64,000 nt of DNA from CAVZXS01 sp963779325 (GCA_963779325.1 CAVZXS010000037.1:62001-126000), one strand, 5' to 3'; shown: positions 16,581-25,546, counted from the first letter of the stretch. The notes: generated from the sequence alone by a model not told the origin. Numbers and translations: made by a program.

Positions 16581-17885
16581 CTACTCAAGTGGATGGAATT
16601 GCATAAGTCTTCCAGTTTTATCAATTCTTATAGCATAAAAATTTCCATTAAAATAATACCCTTGGTCATCATATTTTGAATACCCTTTTCCGCTTGAAAG
16701 AGCTAATTCTATCTCTTCATTCAAGTTTTTAATTATTAAACAGACTAGGCGTTTAATATCTTCATAGCTATATTGGAAATGAGTTCCTCTAGCTGTTGAC
16801 TGCTCAATGAAAAATTCTTTGTAGTGTCGCAAATAGATATGAATAAATCTTTCAAAATCCCAATAAACAGGATTCGTAGTTTTGTAGTTTGAAAGAGTTT
16901 CTGTTTCAAACATCAAAGTAACACCTTTTAATTCTTTGAATTTTTCAGGGTAAGCTTTTCTAAATATTTCAAATTGATTATTTGATAACCCCAATTCTTT
17001 TTTTATTACTTCAAACCTTTTTAAACCACGTTCGTTCACTAAAATGTTTAATCTGATAACTTCGTCATCATCAGCCATGCTTCTTCGATACTTTGCAGAA
17101 AGTATTTTATATTCAGCATCAGGAATAAAATCTTTCTTATTTGTCGCTAATAAATAAGTTTCGCTCATTTGCTGAGTTACAGTTTCTGGCTCTATAACAA
17201 AAAGGTTTGAAAACAAATCAACATATTCGTGATGGAGAAGAGTATATCCATCATTTATTTTATTTAGCGCTATATAAATTTCAGATTTTTCTAAATCAAA
17301 ACCATTCATGTCAAACTTAACTTTGAGTGTATTGGGGATTTCTTTTTTCCCTTCTTTTTTGTATTGCTTTTCACCACTTAATGCGTCTGATGTTTGTACT
17401 TCAAAAACATCACTTGCTAAAAATCCTTCAAATTTTAAAAGTGAATTTATTTCAGTTTTTTTGCTTACGCCCTCAATATATATTTTTCTATCTGTCCTAT
17501 GGTATTTCTCGTTTTTTATAACTGCTTCAAGCTCATTTCGTTCATTTTTTTTGTAGATTAGATGCCCATAAGCATGCTCACCAAATTTTTTAAAAGCTTC
17601 GCTTGTTCTATAAAAATGAAATATTACAAATTTTTCAAACTGCCCTGCAAATTTGTAAATATCTTCAACAGAATAGAGTAATTGCTCCTTTTTACGTTTA
17701 TTAATTTCTTCAGAAATTATTTTTAATTGATAAAGAAGCCCACCAATTTTCTCAAGCTTCTCTTTATACTTTTCATTGTGATTTTTTTTGGCTTCTTTTA
17801 GTTCTTTCAAAATAGATACCAAAAGTTTTTCGTGTACTTCAAAGAGTAAATCAAGTGCTTTTATATCAAATTGAGAAAAGTCCAA
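16581..17885 (-). CDS. Unknown 434-residue cytoplasmic protein with coiled-coil N-terminus
   Basis: No signal peptide or membrane segment. Residues about 1-70 are charged and helical (LLVSILKELKEAKKNHNEKY), probably a coiled coil. The middle has a beta-rich part (NTLKVKFDMNGFDLEKSEIY). The C-terminus has a compact conserved-looking region with FIHIYLRHYKEFF, GTHFQYSYEDI and GYYFNGNFYAIRIDKTGRL, whose spacing of H, R, Y and late beta strands recalls small nuclease folds, but I cannot assign it. The start is TTG because a stop lies just upstream and no ATG is available. Low GC and island location suggest horizontal transfer, possibly a defence gene (inference). Confidence 0.6.
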   Translation of the reverse strand: MDFSQFDIKALDLLFEVHEKLLVSILKELKEAKKNHNEKYKEKLEKIGGLLYQLKIISEEINKRKKEQLLYSVEDIYKFAGQFEKFVIFHFYRTSEAFKKFGEHAYGHLIYKKNERNELEAVIKNEKYHRTDRKIYIEGVSKKTEINSLLKFEGFLASDVFEVQTSDALSGEKQYKKEGKKEIPNTLKVKFDMNGFDLEKSEIYIALNKINDGYTLLHHEYVDLFSNLFVIEPETVTQQMSETYLLATNKKDFIPDAEYKILSAKYRRSMADDDEVIRLNILVNERGLKRFEVIKKELGLSNNQFEIFRKAYPEKFKELKGVTLMFETETLSNYKTTNPVYWDFERFIHIYLRHYKEFFIEQSTARGTHFQYSYEDIKRLVCLIIKNLNEEIELALSSGKGYSKYDDQGYYFNGNFYAIRIDKTGRLMQFHPLE

Positions 17886-17961
17886 TATTTAGGTTTCTTG
17901 TTTTAGAGTTGTCGACAGGTTGATGCCAACGATCGAGATTAACGAAGTTAGCACGGATGGA

Positions 17962-17981
17962 GCCCCGATAGCTATCGGGGC
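17962..17981. repeat. Perfect 20-bp palindrome
   Basis: GCCCCGATAGCTATCGGGGC. It shares the core CCGATAGCTATCGG with the palindrome at 10358-10373. Confidence 0.9.
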
Positions 17982-18032
17982 AAGAATCAGTGTGAACGTG
18001 AAAATTTATCGGAGAATTTAGTTAATCTTTAT

Positions 18033-18187
18033 GTAGGACGCAGTTGCATCGCACAAAAGATTACTCCGCTAAATTTACAAGTTAATCTTAATTGTAGGAA
18101 CGCAATCGGGTTTGCAGAAAAATACCAAGTGTTCCGCACATGCAGGACGAAGGGATTTTTCCTTGTGCGATGAATTGCGTTCCTACT
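18033..18187. repeat. MITE-like element with 26-bp imperfect inverted ends
   Basis: Left end GTAGGACGCAGTTGCATCGC plus ACAA. Right end, read on the other strand, GTAGGAACGCAATTCATCGC plus ACAA. A third partial copy (GTAGGAACGCAAT) lies inside at 18094-18106. The roughly 155-bp unit has no reading frame. The rest of 17886-18266 holds no gene. Confidence 0.65.
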
Positions 18188-18266
18188 CAAAAATATGCGA
18201 AAGGTTTGAGCTAATCAAGTTTGCGAATATTTTTATTATCACTCACCAACAACGGCTTTGATAGTA

Positions 18267-20435
18267 TTATTTCAAATCAGGCAGCGCAAAGGCCAAATAA
18301 CTATCCCCCGATACGCTACCTAATTTTCCACCGCCGCAGGCAATTACTACGTATTGTTTTTTATTAATGCTGTATATGGCCGGCGTAGCATAACCCGGTG
18401 CGGGTAATTGATATTGCCATAATAACTTACCGGTAGTTTTATTATACACCCTAAACTTGCCGTCGCGGGCAGCGGCTATAAATAATAAACCGCCGGCTGT
18501 TACAACGGGTCCGCCGTAATTCTCAGTACCTGTTGCAGGTATACCTTTAGCCGTTAGTTCAGGATATTCTCCAAAAGGAAATTGCCATACCAACCGGCCC
18601 GTATTTAAATTAACCGCACTCAGCGTTCCCCATGGCGGACTGATAGCCGGGTAGCCATCCTTACTCAAAAATTTATAATAACCCGTAGAGCGGTATGCCG
18701 GGTTATCATAAATATTTGTCTGTATTGCGGGGCCATCATATTTTTTCTTTTGCACGGCAGGTAAATTCATTACATACGCAGCTATGGCGTTTTTTTCGGG
18801 CTCGCTTATTTGTTTAAAGGAAGGCATCATTCGCCGGCCTGTATTCAGCAGGTTGTAAAACTCCGCAGCCGGGTATTTTTTTTCGTAACCAATTAGAGAA
18901 GGATTATTTCCGCTGCCCTGCAATTCGTTACCGTGACAGCTCATGCAATGTTGCTTGTACAATCGTTGTCCCGCCTGTAAATAGTTTTCATTTTGCTTAG
19001 GCATTTTATCCGATGGTATCATTTCCAATGTCCAGGCCATTTCATTGGCATTTATATATAATAAACCTGTAGCAGGATCATAAGCCGGGCCGCCCCATTC
19101 GGCGCCGCCATCATAACCCGGAAAAATAATCGTTCCCTGTTGCGACGGCGGACTATACATGTGGACATTCTTCATTTTTTTAAATCTTGCTCTTAATGTT
19201 TCCTGTTCTTCGGGGCTTACATAAGGGTTGATATCTTTTTCTGAAAGTGATTGACGAACAAAAGGCGTCGGTAATGAAGGCATCGGTTGCGCAGGTGATA
19301 ATTTTTCGCCGGGTATATCTGTATCCTGCGGTACGGGTTTCTCTTCAATAGGGAATAAGGGTTTACCTGTAACACGATCAAACAAAAATATAAAACCCGA
19401 TTTGGCAGGTTGTACTACCGCATCTGTTTTCTTTCCGTCAATTTTAAGTGTAATCAAAGCCGGCGGTGTGGGCAAATCCCTGTCCCATAAGTCATGGTGT
19501 ATAGTTTGAAAATGCCAGATACGTTTTCCCGTATTGGCATCAATTGCCAATAATGTATTTGCAAATAAATTATCGCCGGTTCTGGCGCCGCCGTAAAAAT
19601 CATAAGAGGCCGATCCGGTAGGTGCAAATAAAATTCCACGTTCTTCATCCAGGCTAAAACCGCTCCACACATTGGCGCCGCCTGTTTTTTTCCAGGCCAA
19701 TGAATCATCCCATGATGTAAAACCAAATTCGCCGGGTTGCGGAATGGTATGAAATATCCATTGTTGTTTACCCGTGCGGGTATCGTAAGCACGTATATGC
19801 CCGGGTGCAGCGGCGCCGGGCCCTTCGTCTACACGTGTACCGCTGATTAAAAGATTTTTGTAAACGATGACCGCTGATGTATTGGTAACAAACAGATCGG
19901 TTACATCTCTGCCGAGACCTTCACGTAAATCCACTTTTCCGTATTTACCAAATGAAGAAATTGATTTCCCCGTAACTGCATTTACTGCATGAATATCGGA
20001 ACCGGCTGCATAAAAAATTCTTTTATCATCGCCATCGGCCCAATACGTAACCCCGCGGTTATTATTTAGCATAAAATGGTAATCCGGTTTTTCACTACCG
20101 GTTGAATCGGGGTTGTAGACCCATTTCATTTTACCGGTAACGGCATCCAATGCCATCAATAAAAGTTGCGGTGAGGTAACATACATTACACCATCTATAA
20201 TAATCGGGTTGCATTGTATTTGCGAATGCTTGGCCGTATCCGCATCGCCGGTATGAAACTCCCAGGCGACCTGCAGTTGTGTTATATTGGTTGTATCAAT
20301 TTGTGTAAGTGAAGAGTAGCGAATAGCTTCTTTGGAACCGCCGTATACTTTCCAATCGTTGTAGGTTTTTGTTTTGGTTTCTTTGCAGGCTGTTAAAATT
20401 AGCAGCCAAATGCCGGCGAGGATCATTTTTTTCAT
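18267..20435 (-). CDS. PQQ-dependent dehydrogenase lipoprotein with inserted cytochrome c domain
   Basis: 722 residues with an N-terminal lipobox (LLILTAC). The propeller begins DWKVYGGSKEAIRYSSLTQI and shows the usual W-motif blades (ALDAVTGKMKWVYNP, AYDTRTGKQQWIF, LDEERGILFAPTGSASYDFY, AIDANTGKRIWHFQ). A cytochrome c domain with CMSCHG near residue 497 and a methionine ligand candidate in RRMMPSF is inserted before the last blades (LNTGRLVWQFPFGEYPEL). The arrangement fits quinoprotein glucose/alcohol-type dehydrogenases that oxidise a sugar or alcohol in the periplasm and pass electrons to their own haem. Substrate not deducible. It is transcribed alone, downstream of a repeat-filled gap. 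Confidence 0.88.
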   Translation of the reverse strand: MKKMILAGIWLLILTACKETKTKTYNDWKVYGGSKEAIRYSSLTQIDTTNITQLQVAWEFHTGDADTAKHSQIQCNPIIIDGVMYVTSPQLLLMALDAVTGKMKWVYNPDSTGSEKPDYHFMLNNNRGVTYWADGDDKRIFYAAGSDIHAVNAVTGKSISSFGKYGKVDLREGLGRDVTDLFVTNTSAVIVYKNLLISGTRVDEGPGAAAPGHIRAYDTRTGKQQWIFHTIPQPGEFGFTSWDDSLAWKKTGGANVWSGFSLDEERGILFAPTGSASYDFYGGARTGDNLFANTLLAIDANTGKRIWHFQTIHHDLWDRDLPTPPALITLKIDGKKTDAVVQPAKSGFIFLFDRVTGKPLFPIEEKPVPQDTDIPGEKLSPAQPMPSLPTPFVRQSLSEKDINPYVSPEEQETLRARFKKMKNVHMYSPPSQQGTIIFPGYDGGAEWGGPAYDPATGLLYINANEMAWTLEMIPSDKMPKQNENYLQAGQRLYKQHCMSCHGNELQGSGNNPSLIGYEKKYPAAEFYNLLNTGRRMMPSFKQISEPEKNAIAAYVMNLPAVQKKKYDGPAIQTNIYDNPAYRSTGYYKFLSKDGYPAISPPWGTLSAVNLNTGRLVWQFPFGEYPELTAKGIPATGTENYGGPVVTAGGLLFIAAARDGKFRVYNKTTGKLLWQYQLPAPGYATPAIYSINKKQYVVIACGGGKLGSVSGDSYLAFALPDLK

Positions 20436-20517
20436 ACAGCAGTTATTTAAATTAGGAGTAAGCTAAGAAATTATCGGGTAAAATGTCGTCGCTCACAAAA
20501 AAAATGCTGTATTATTA

Positions 20518-20633
20518 CCACGCAGTGGTCGCAGAGAAGAAAGTGTTTTTTATTGAACCACAGAGGCACTAATGGCACTTAGATTCACGGGATGAAAACC
20601 GTGTTACTTTGTGTCCCTGTGCCGCCGTGGTTC
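20518..20633. repeat. CAGAG-type palindromic repeat with half copy
   Basis: A half unit (ACCACGCAGTGGTCGCAGAG) is followed by a full one from GAACCACAGAGGCAC (20555) to GTGCCGCCGTGGTTC (20633). The ends match the CATAG family except that CATAG is replaced by CAGAG. With the next unit it fills the 324-bp gap before the PQQ gene. Confidence 0.75.
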
Positions 20634-20655
20634 ATTTTTTATTTCGAAAAAAATT

Positions 20656-20730
20656 GCACGCTGAGCAGTAGAGATTGCAGAGAAGAAAAATATTGAGAAT
20701 AACCTCTACGTACTCTGCTCCTCTGCGTGC
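20656..20730. repeat. CAGAG-type palindromic repeat
   Basis: GCACGCTGAGCAGTAGAG at one end is complementary to CTCTGCTCCTCTGCGTGC at the other, with minor mismatches. It could also act as a transcript-end hairpin for the upstream DUF1501 gene, since its loop is small relative to the stem. Confidence 0.7.
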
Positions 20731-20759
20731 AAAAAAAATCTTTTAGACAAACTCTTTTT

Positions 20760-22016
20760 TTATTTCATAACACCAATAAGCATTCCGTTAAAATCAGGGA
20801 AAAGAATTTTTTTATTGTCGGTTATTTTTAAATGTTTATTGGCCACTTCACTGAAAATATTTCTAAAGTCACTTGTTACCTGCAAGTCTCTTCCGTCTTC
20901 AAGATTTTCGACGGCTAATTCTTTTACCGTACCGTGTACCTTGCCGCCGGCTACATCATTGCCCAAAATAAAACTACAACTTGCTCTTCCGTGATCAGTG
21001 CCATTGGTACCATTTTGTTTCACCGTTCTGCCAAACTCAGTCATCGTCATAATACTTACATAATCCTGCAATTGTCCCAGGTCTGTCCACAAAGCAGCGA
21101 TACTGTCGCTGAAGTCTTTTGCATTGCGTGCAAAGCTTCCGTTTTCTGTTCCTTGGTTAAAATGCGTATCCCAACCGCCGCTTTCTGTAAATGCCACTTC
21201 CAATCCTACATCCATTTTTATAAGTTGTGCGATTTGTTTTAGCGCATTGCCCAATGGCGAGGCGGGATAGATTGCATTACCGCCGGGTTTATAATTTTTT
21301 ATATCAGTTTTCTGCAACATTTTTATCGCATCAAAACTTTCTTTACTTGTTTCTTTCAATAATTCATTACCTGTTTGATCGTATAAATCTTCAAAACTTT
21401 TAGCAGCTATATTTGCGCCGGTTTTATTACCCTTAAGTTGAATATTAAAATCCTGTAAATTACTGATAGCAATAGCACCGTTATCGCCGTATAAAGAACG
21501 CGGCAAGCTATTGGTTAAACTAACAGCTCTGAAAGGTGTTGCATCATGACCCGTTAAACCAACGGCCCTGTTAAGCCACCCATCGGCGGTTCCTTTTTTA
21601 AAAGGCGTACCGCTTTCCATATAATCCTGTGCATCAAAATGACTGCGTGTAGTATTTGGCGAGCCCATACCGTGTACAATCGCCAATTTTTTTTCTTTAA
21701 ATAAATTTTCGAAACTTTTAAAACCCGGGTGTAAACCAAATCTACCGTCAAGATCAATCAATGGTTTACCTGATCCGGCTTCCATAAAGAGGGTAGGCCT
21801 TGCTGCTTTTAAATAAGTATCGGTAAAAGGCGTAACGGCCATTAAGCCATCCATTGCTCCGCGTTGAAAAATGCATACCAATATTTTTTTCTTGCTGTAA
21901 AGATTTTGAGCTTTAAAACTATTAGCTGCTGCTTTTACAAATGCCGGAACACCGCCAATGCCGATGCCGAATAAAACTAACCCGCCATTTTTTATAAAAC
22001 CTCTTCGTGTTGCCAT
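20760..22016 (-). CDS. DUF1501 family protein (DUF1800-partner type)
   Basis: 418 residues. Starts MATRRGFIKNGG with a twin-arginine motif and hydrophobic stretch, so Tat export is likely. Landmarks: LVCIFQRGAMDGL, MTEFGRTVKQNGTNGTDHG and the serine/glycine-rich AESGGWDTHFNQG. It follows the DUF1800 gene by 24 bp, the standard arrangement of this pair in Bacteroidota and Proteobacteria. It differs from the other DUF1501 protein (1566-3014), which pairs with DUF1553, so the window holds one member of each lineage. Molecular function is not established. Confidence 0.9.
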   Translation of the reverse strand: MATRRGFIKNGGLVLFGIGIGGVPAFVKAAANSFKAQNLYSKKKILVCIFQRGAMDGLMAVTPFTDTYLKAARPTLFMEAGSGKPLIDLDGRFGLHPGFKSFENLFKEKKLAIVHGMGSPNTTRSHFDAQDYMESGTPFKKGTADGWLNRAVGLTGHDATPFRAVSLTNSLPRSLYGDNGAIAISNLQDFNIQLKGNKTGANIAAKSFEDLYDQTGNELLKETSKESFDAIKMLQKTDIKNYKPGGNAIYPASPLGNALKQIAQLIKMDVGLEVAFTESGGWDTHFNQGTENGSFARNAKDFSDSIAALWTDLGQLQDYVSIMTMTEFGRTVKQNGTNGTDHGRASCSFILGNDVAGGKVHGTVKELAVENLEDGRDLQVTSDFRNIFSEVANKHLKITDNKKILFPDFNGMLIGVMK

Positions 22017-22040
22017 GCTAAAATATTTTTATTGATAAAT

Positions 22041-23978
22041 TTATTTTCGTTGAAACTCCGGTGAACCGATTATGATACCAACTACCTGCGCCAACATGGG
22101 GTTGTCACTAAAATTGGTTTGCATGGCATCATCTTTTTTCTTTTTCATTTTTTCTTTCAAAATCATATCGCCCGTCATCGTTTCATTCATTGCTGCTTCT
22201 TCACTTGCAGGTACAGCAGTCTTATTTGCGGCATCGTTTACTTTAATACTTATTCCCGGGTCCTTTACCATGGGTGTCAATCTTTTTATAGTGGTTTCTA
22301 AATTTCGCTGCGGCAATATTATTTCAGCATAGGTTCTCAAAGCTGCTTCGGCGCTTTCCGGCTCGCGGTTATTGTTTAAGGCAGCCAAATCAAAACTTAC
22401 TCCCGGTATTTTGCCCGAAGCTAATGCAAGACCAAAATTCATTCTGTTCAATAAAGAACCCGTATTGATCCAATACTGCGCTTTGTCGGGAAAACCGGTA
22501 GGAGCCTGGTAGAAATATAAACGCTGTCCCATTTTTGTAATCCAGTTATTAACTTGTACGGGCATTTTAATATCTGCGTGTAAACTGCGCAGGCTGCTTA
22601 TCGCATATTCAAACGGGGATTTGGTTTTTTCGCGAAGCGCCGCCTTACTCCAAAACTCAGGAGCGGATACCATTGTAATTAACACCTTTTTTATATCGCC
22701 ATTGTTACTTAAAAAACTTTTCGCCATTTTATCAACCAAACTCCGTGGAGGGTTATCGCTCACAAAACGGGCAGCAATTTTTTTACAAATAAATTTTGCA
22801 GCGGAAGAATGATTCGCCAATGTTTTTAAAAGTGTAACACCTTCTTCGTAACCGCCACCGGCGTATGTTTTTCCTAAGACAGTTTTGGGCTTATCATCGT
22901 GCTTGTTTACGGCAAATAAAAAATCGCCTTCGTGTACAAATCCAAGCTTCGTTAATTTGTCTTCACCTATTTTCTCAATCGTTTTTCTCAATTGCCCGTA
23001 TTGTCCGTAATCAGCTATCGGGTAAACTGTCCAGCCTGTCAATATTCTTGCTGCTTCAGTTACATCCTGCTGGGTATAACCGCCATCTACACCTAAAGTA
23101 TGCAGCTCCATTACTTCTCTTGCATAGTTTTCATTTAATCCCTGCGGCTTATTCCTTTTTACTTTTGCTGTATCACCCGGTTGTCCATTCTTTTGCAATC
23201 TTGCCTGCCGCTTTTCCTGTATCGCCTCCATTTCTTCATTCCTACCCATACTGCTGAAATTATCTAAATAAAAAAGCATGGCGGGAGATTTGGCGGTGGC
23301 CAGCACCAGGTTTTCAAACGAGCCGGTAACATTTGGTCGTATTACATCTCTTTCGTAAGCGGGAATAAATTCAGCACAATCATTTTTTGTCATGGATACA
23401 TTAAAATGATTGAACCAAAAATCGGTGAGTACTTCCTGCATTTGGTTGTTGCTGTATGCAGCTCTTACTATTTTTTGACAGATAAATTGTCTTAGTAATT
23501 CTCTTTCGTCTCTCAAGCCTTTGTAGTTACGGAAACTGTCATACAGCGCTTTCAAATCTTTTCTATCAGCATCTTTTAAATCTTCCTGTTTAATAAATCC
23601 CTCTTTTAAAGCCATATTTTTTACTATTGGTCCGCGGGGGAAGATGGCTAATACCTGTGCGTTGCTCATTGACAAGGCATCATAGCTGCTCAATCGCCTG
23701 GCTACTTCATCATCAGGCAATTTGGCTTCCAATTGTTTTTCAAACCAATCTTCCAATCCTGTATTGACAAGATCGGTTATATCCTGCGAACGTACACCGA
23801 AAGTGAAGCGACTCAATAAATGCTCTGCGGCTTGTTGCTTAGTCAGGCCCGCAGCTTTGTAGGGGAATTGATATTTGACCGGCTGTTGTTTGTTGGCATT
23901 TTTTGTAAAAGAAATAACTGCGATCGAAAGCGAAAGCAGAATGACCGCAACAGCTATTTTATTTATTTTATTGAGCAT
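22041..23978 (-). CDS. DUF1800 family protein
   Basis: 645 residues with an N-terminal hydrophobic signal (IAVAVILLSLSIAVISF). DUF1800 motifs: HLLSRFTFGVRSQDITDL near residue 50, FWFNHFNVSM, NENYAREVMELHTLGVDGGY and EAARILTGWTV, then CKKIAARFVSDNPP. An insertion of about 25 charged residues lies before NENYARE, and a 40-residue lysine/methionine-rich stretch near the C-terminus is unusual. It is first in a two-gene operon with the DUF1501 gene. Members are exported and of unknown biochemical role. Confidence 0.9.
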   Translation of the reverse strand: MLNKINKIAVAVILLSLSIAVISFTKNANKQQPVKYQFPYKAAGLTKQQAAEHLLSRFTFGVRSQDITDLVNTGLEDWFEKQLEAKLPDDEVARRLSSYDALSMSNAQVLAIFPRGPIVKNMALKEGFIKQEDLKDADRKDLKALYDSFRNYKGLRDERELLRQFICQKIVRAAYSNNQMQEVLTDFWFNHFNVSMTKNDCAEFIPAYERDVIRPNVTGSFENLVLATAKSPAMLFYLDNFSSMGRNEEMEAIQEKRQARLQKNGQPGDTAKVKRNKPQGLNENYAREVMELHTLGVDGGYTQQDVTEAARILTGWTVYPIADYGQYGQLRKTIEKIGEDKLTKLGFVHEGDFLFAVNKHDDKPKTVLGKTYAGGGYEEGVTLLKTLANHSSAAKFICKKIAARFVSDNPPRSLVDKMAKSFLSNNGDIKKVLITMVSAPEFWSKAALREKTKSPFEYAISSLRSLHADIKMPVQVNNWITKMGQRLYFYQAPTGFPDKAQYWINTGSLLNRMNFGLALASGKIPGVSFDLAALNNNREPESAEAALRTYAEIILPQRNLETTIKRLTPMVKDPGISIKVNDAANKTAVPASEEAAMNETMTGDMILKEKMKKKKDDAMQTNFSDNPMLAQVVGIIIGSPEFQRK

Positions 23979-24160
23979 AGTGCGAAAATTTGATAAAGAA
24001 GTTTAATAGACTGACAGAAGTATACTTAGTTTAATACAATAAATATGCTGCAGATTTTTTACATTAAAATTACAACTGTATAACTAATAATATAAAAACT
24101 ATCTGAAATACCGGTATTTCAAATCATATGCACTCAATAAAAAAATTATCTATCAAATAA

Positions 24161-24189
24161 AAAAGCGCCGGCCACAGACCGACGCTTTT
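24161..24189 (-). terminator. Intrinsic terminator after fsa
   Basis: AAAAGCG and CGCTTTT close a short stem around a loop with CGG/CCG pairing; on the minus strand a T-run follows. It lies 25-53 bp beyond the fsa stop. Confidence 0.75.
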
Positions 24190-24213
24190 AAATATTATTT
24201 CAAAAAATAAATT

Positions 24214-24864
24214 CTACATTTTCTTGGCGTCTTCCAAAAACTTGGCAAGACCTATATCCGTCAGCGGATGTTTTAACAAACCAAGTATAGAATCCAGCGG
24301 ACAGGTACAAACATCGGCGCCGGCTTCGGCACATTTTATAATGTGTAATGCATTACGGATAGAAGCAGCTAAAATTTCTGTTTTAAAACCCTGTATGGCA
24401 TAAATATTTGCTATTTGAGCAATGAGTTCTACGCCATCCCAACCGCTGTCATCAATACGACCGATAAAAGGGGATACATAAGTAGCGCCTGCTTTAGCGG
24501 CCAAAATAGCCTGCCCGGCAGAAAATATCAATGTACAGTTTGTTTTAATGCCGTTATCGGTAAACCATTTTATAGCTTTTACACCGTCTTTTATCATCGG
24601 TACCTTTACTATAATATTCTTGTGAATAGCGGCCAACTTCTTTCCTTCTTCTACTATTCCGTCAAAAGTTGTTCCCAGTACTTCGGCGCTGATATCACCA
24701 TCTACCATTTCACAAATGGTTTTATAATGCGCTGCAATAGCCGCTTCGCCTTTAATACCTTCTTTGGCCATTAAAGACGGATTGGTAGTTACACCATCTA
24801 AAATTCCGAGTTCATTGGCTTCTTTTATTTGTGCAAGATTGGCTGTGTCGATAAAAAATTTCAT
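24214..24864 (-). CDS. fsa: Transaldolase-like fructose-6-phosphate aldolase
   Basis: 216 residues, the length of the short TalC/FSA subfamily. The N-terminus MKFFIDTANLAQIKEANELG and DGVTTNPSLMAKEG are family signatures. The Schiff-base lysine lies in NIIVKVPMIKDGVKA, and NCTLIFSAGQAILAAKAGA and SPFIGRIDDSGWDG follow. It acts in the cytoplasm as a transaldolase of the pentose phosphate pathway or as a dihydroxyacetone/fructose-6-phosphate aldolase; the two cannot be told apart here. Short CCCCTAAAGGGG palindromes lie just upstream. Confidence 0.92.
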   Translation of the reverse strand: MKFFIDTANLAQIKEANELGILDGVTTNPSLMAKEGIKGEAAIAAHYKTICEMVDGDISAEVLGTTFDGIVEEGKKLAAIHKNIIVKVPMIKDGVKAIKWFTDNGIKTNCTLIFSAGQAILAAKAGATYVSPFIGRIDDSGWDGVELIAQIANIYAIQGFKTEILAASIRNALHIIKCAEAGADVCTCPLDSILGLLKHPLTDIGLAKFLEDAKKM

Positions 24865-24952
24865 AAGCCCCTATCCCCTAAAGGGGAAAATTTAAATGAT
24901 AAAATATAATTAGATTTTCTTACACCCCTTCAGGGGATGGGGGCAAAAAAAA

Positions 24953-25048
24953 CGGCAGGCTACTCACATCGCACCGCTCAACCACCTACTCTTGCTGCCT
25001 TCCGGCCCTGGGAGGGTTCAGCAGGAGCTGGTCGTGTAAGACCTGCCG
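24953..25048 (-). ncRNA. ffs: Signal recognition particle RNA, small bacterial type (4.5S)
   Basis: About 96 nt. Read on the minus strand it holds the invariant GGAAGGCAGCAAG tetraloop region with the facing CCAGGGCCGGAAGG and AGCAAGAGTAGG strands of helix 8, and the ends GGCAGG/CCTGCC pair. A run of eight T follows directly, acting as terminator. It binds Ffh to target membrane proteins; the receptor FtsY is encoded at 60826. Confidence 0.95.
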
Positions 25049-25051
25049 CTG

Positions 25052-25059
25052 CAAATATA
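25052..25059 (-). promoter_or_regulatory. -7 box of ffs (TATATTTG)
   Basis: Exact match to the Bacteroidota primary sigma factor box TAnnTTTG, four bases before the 5' end of the SRP RNA, which is where the start site should fall. Confidence 0.7.
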
Positions 25060-25108
25060 GGGATAATGAAGTTGTGTAAAAGGATAGTGTGAGAGTTGTT
25101 GAAAAAAA

Positions 25109-25546
25109 TCAATTTCTCTTTTTTGTTCTTTTCTTTTTCGAAGATGTTTTTGGAGTGGGTATTACAATACCTCCTGTGAGCAATGATTCATCATTTTCCA
25201 ATCTTTTAACCCAAATAATTATTTCTTTCCAAACAGCCGGATTGGTTTTTAATACCGCTTTAATAGTTACTTTTTCGCTTTTAAAATCGGCCGGCAATAC
25301 AAGATCATTTCCCTCAAACTTACCGCCGGTGGTACTCAGTTCTATTTCTTTGGCAGAAAGAGGCAACCATCTTCCGTTACTTAATTTGCCGTCTACATTA
25401 ATATAATTATGAACGCCTTTTTTTACACTGTCGGTATACAGGTGAAAATAGATACTGTCCACTTGCTGGCTTTTAGCTTCAGAAGAAACAAAAAATGCGA
25501 AAAGAGTAAATGCAGCGTATAAAATGAATCGTAAATTTCTTTTCAT
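25109..25546 (-). CDS. Secreted hypothetical protein with basic tail
   Basis: 145 residues. Signal peptide FILYAAFTLFAFFVSSEAKS is followed by a beta-sandwich-like domain (DSIYFHLYTDSVKKGVHNYI, TGGKFEGNDLVLPADF, VTIKAVLKTNPAVWKEIIIW). The last 15 residues are strongly basic (KTSSKKKRTKKRN). I recognise no named family; the middle resembles Ig-like domains. It stands alone between ffs and the amidase gene, on the minus strand. Confidence 0.65.
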   Translation of the reverse strand: MKRNLRFILYAAFTLFAFFVSSEAKSQQVDSIYFHLYTDSVKKGVHNYINVDGKLSNGRWLPLSAKEIELSTTGGKFEGNDLVLPADFKSEKVTIKAVLKTNPAVWKEIIIWVKRLENDESLLTGGIVIPTPKTSSKKKRTKKRN

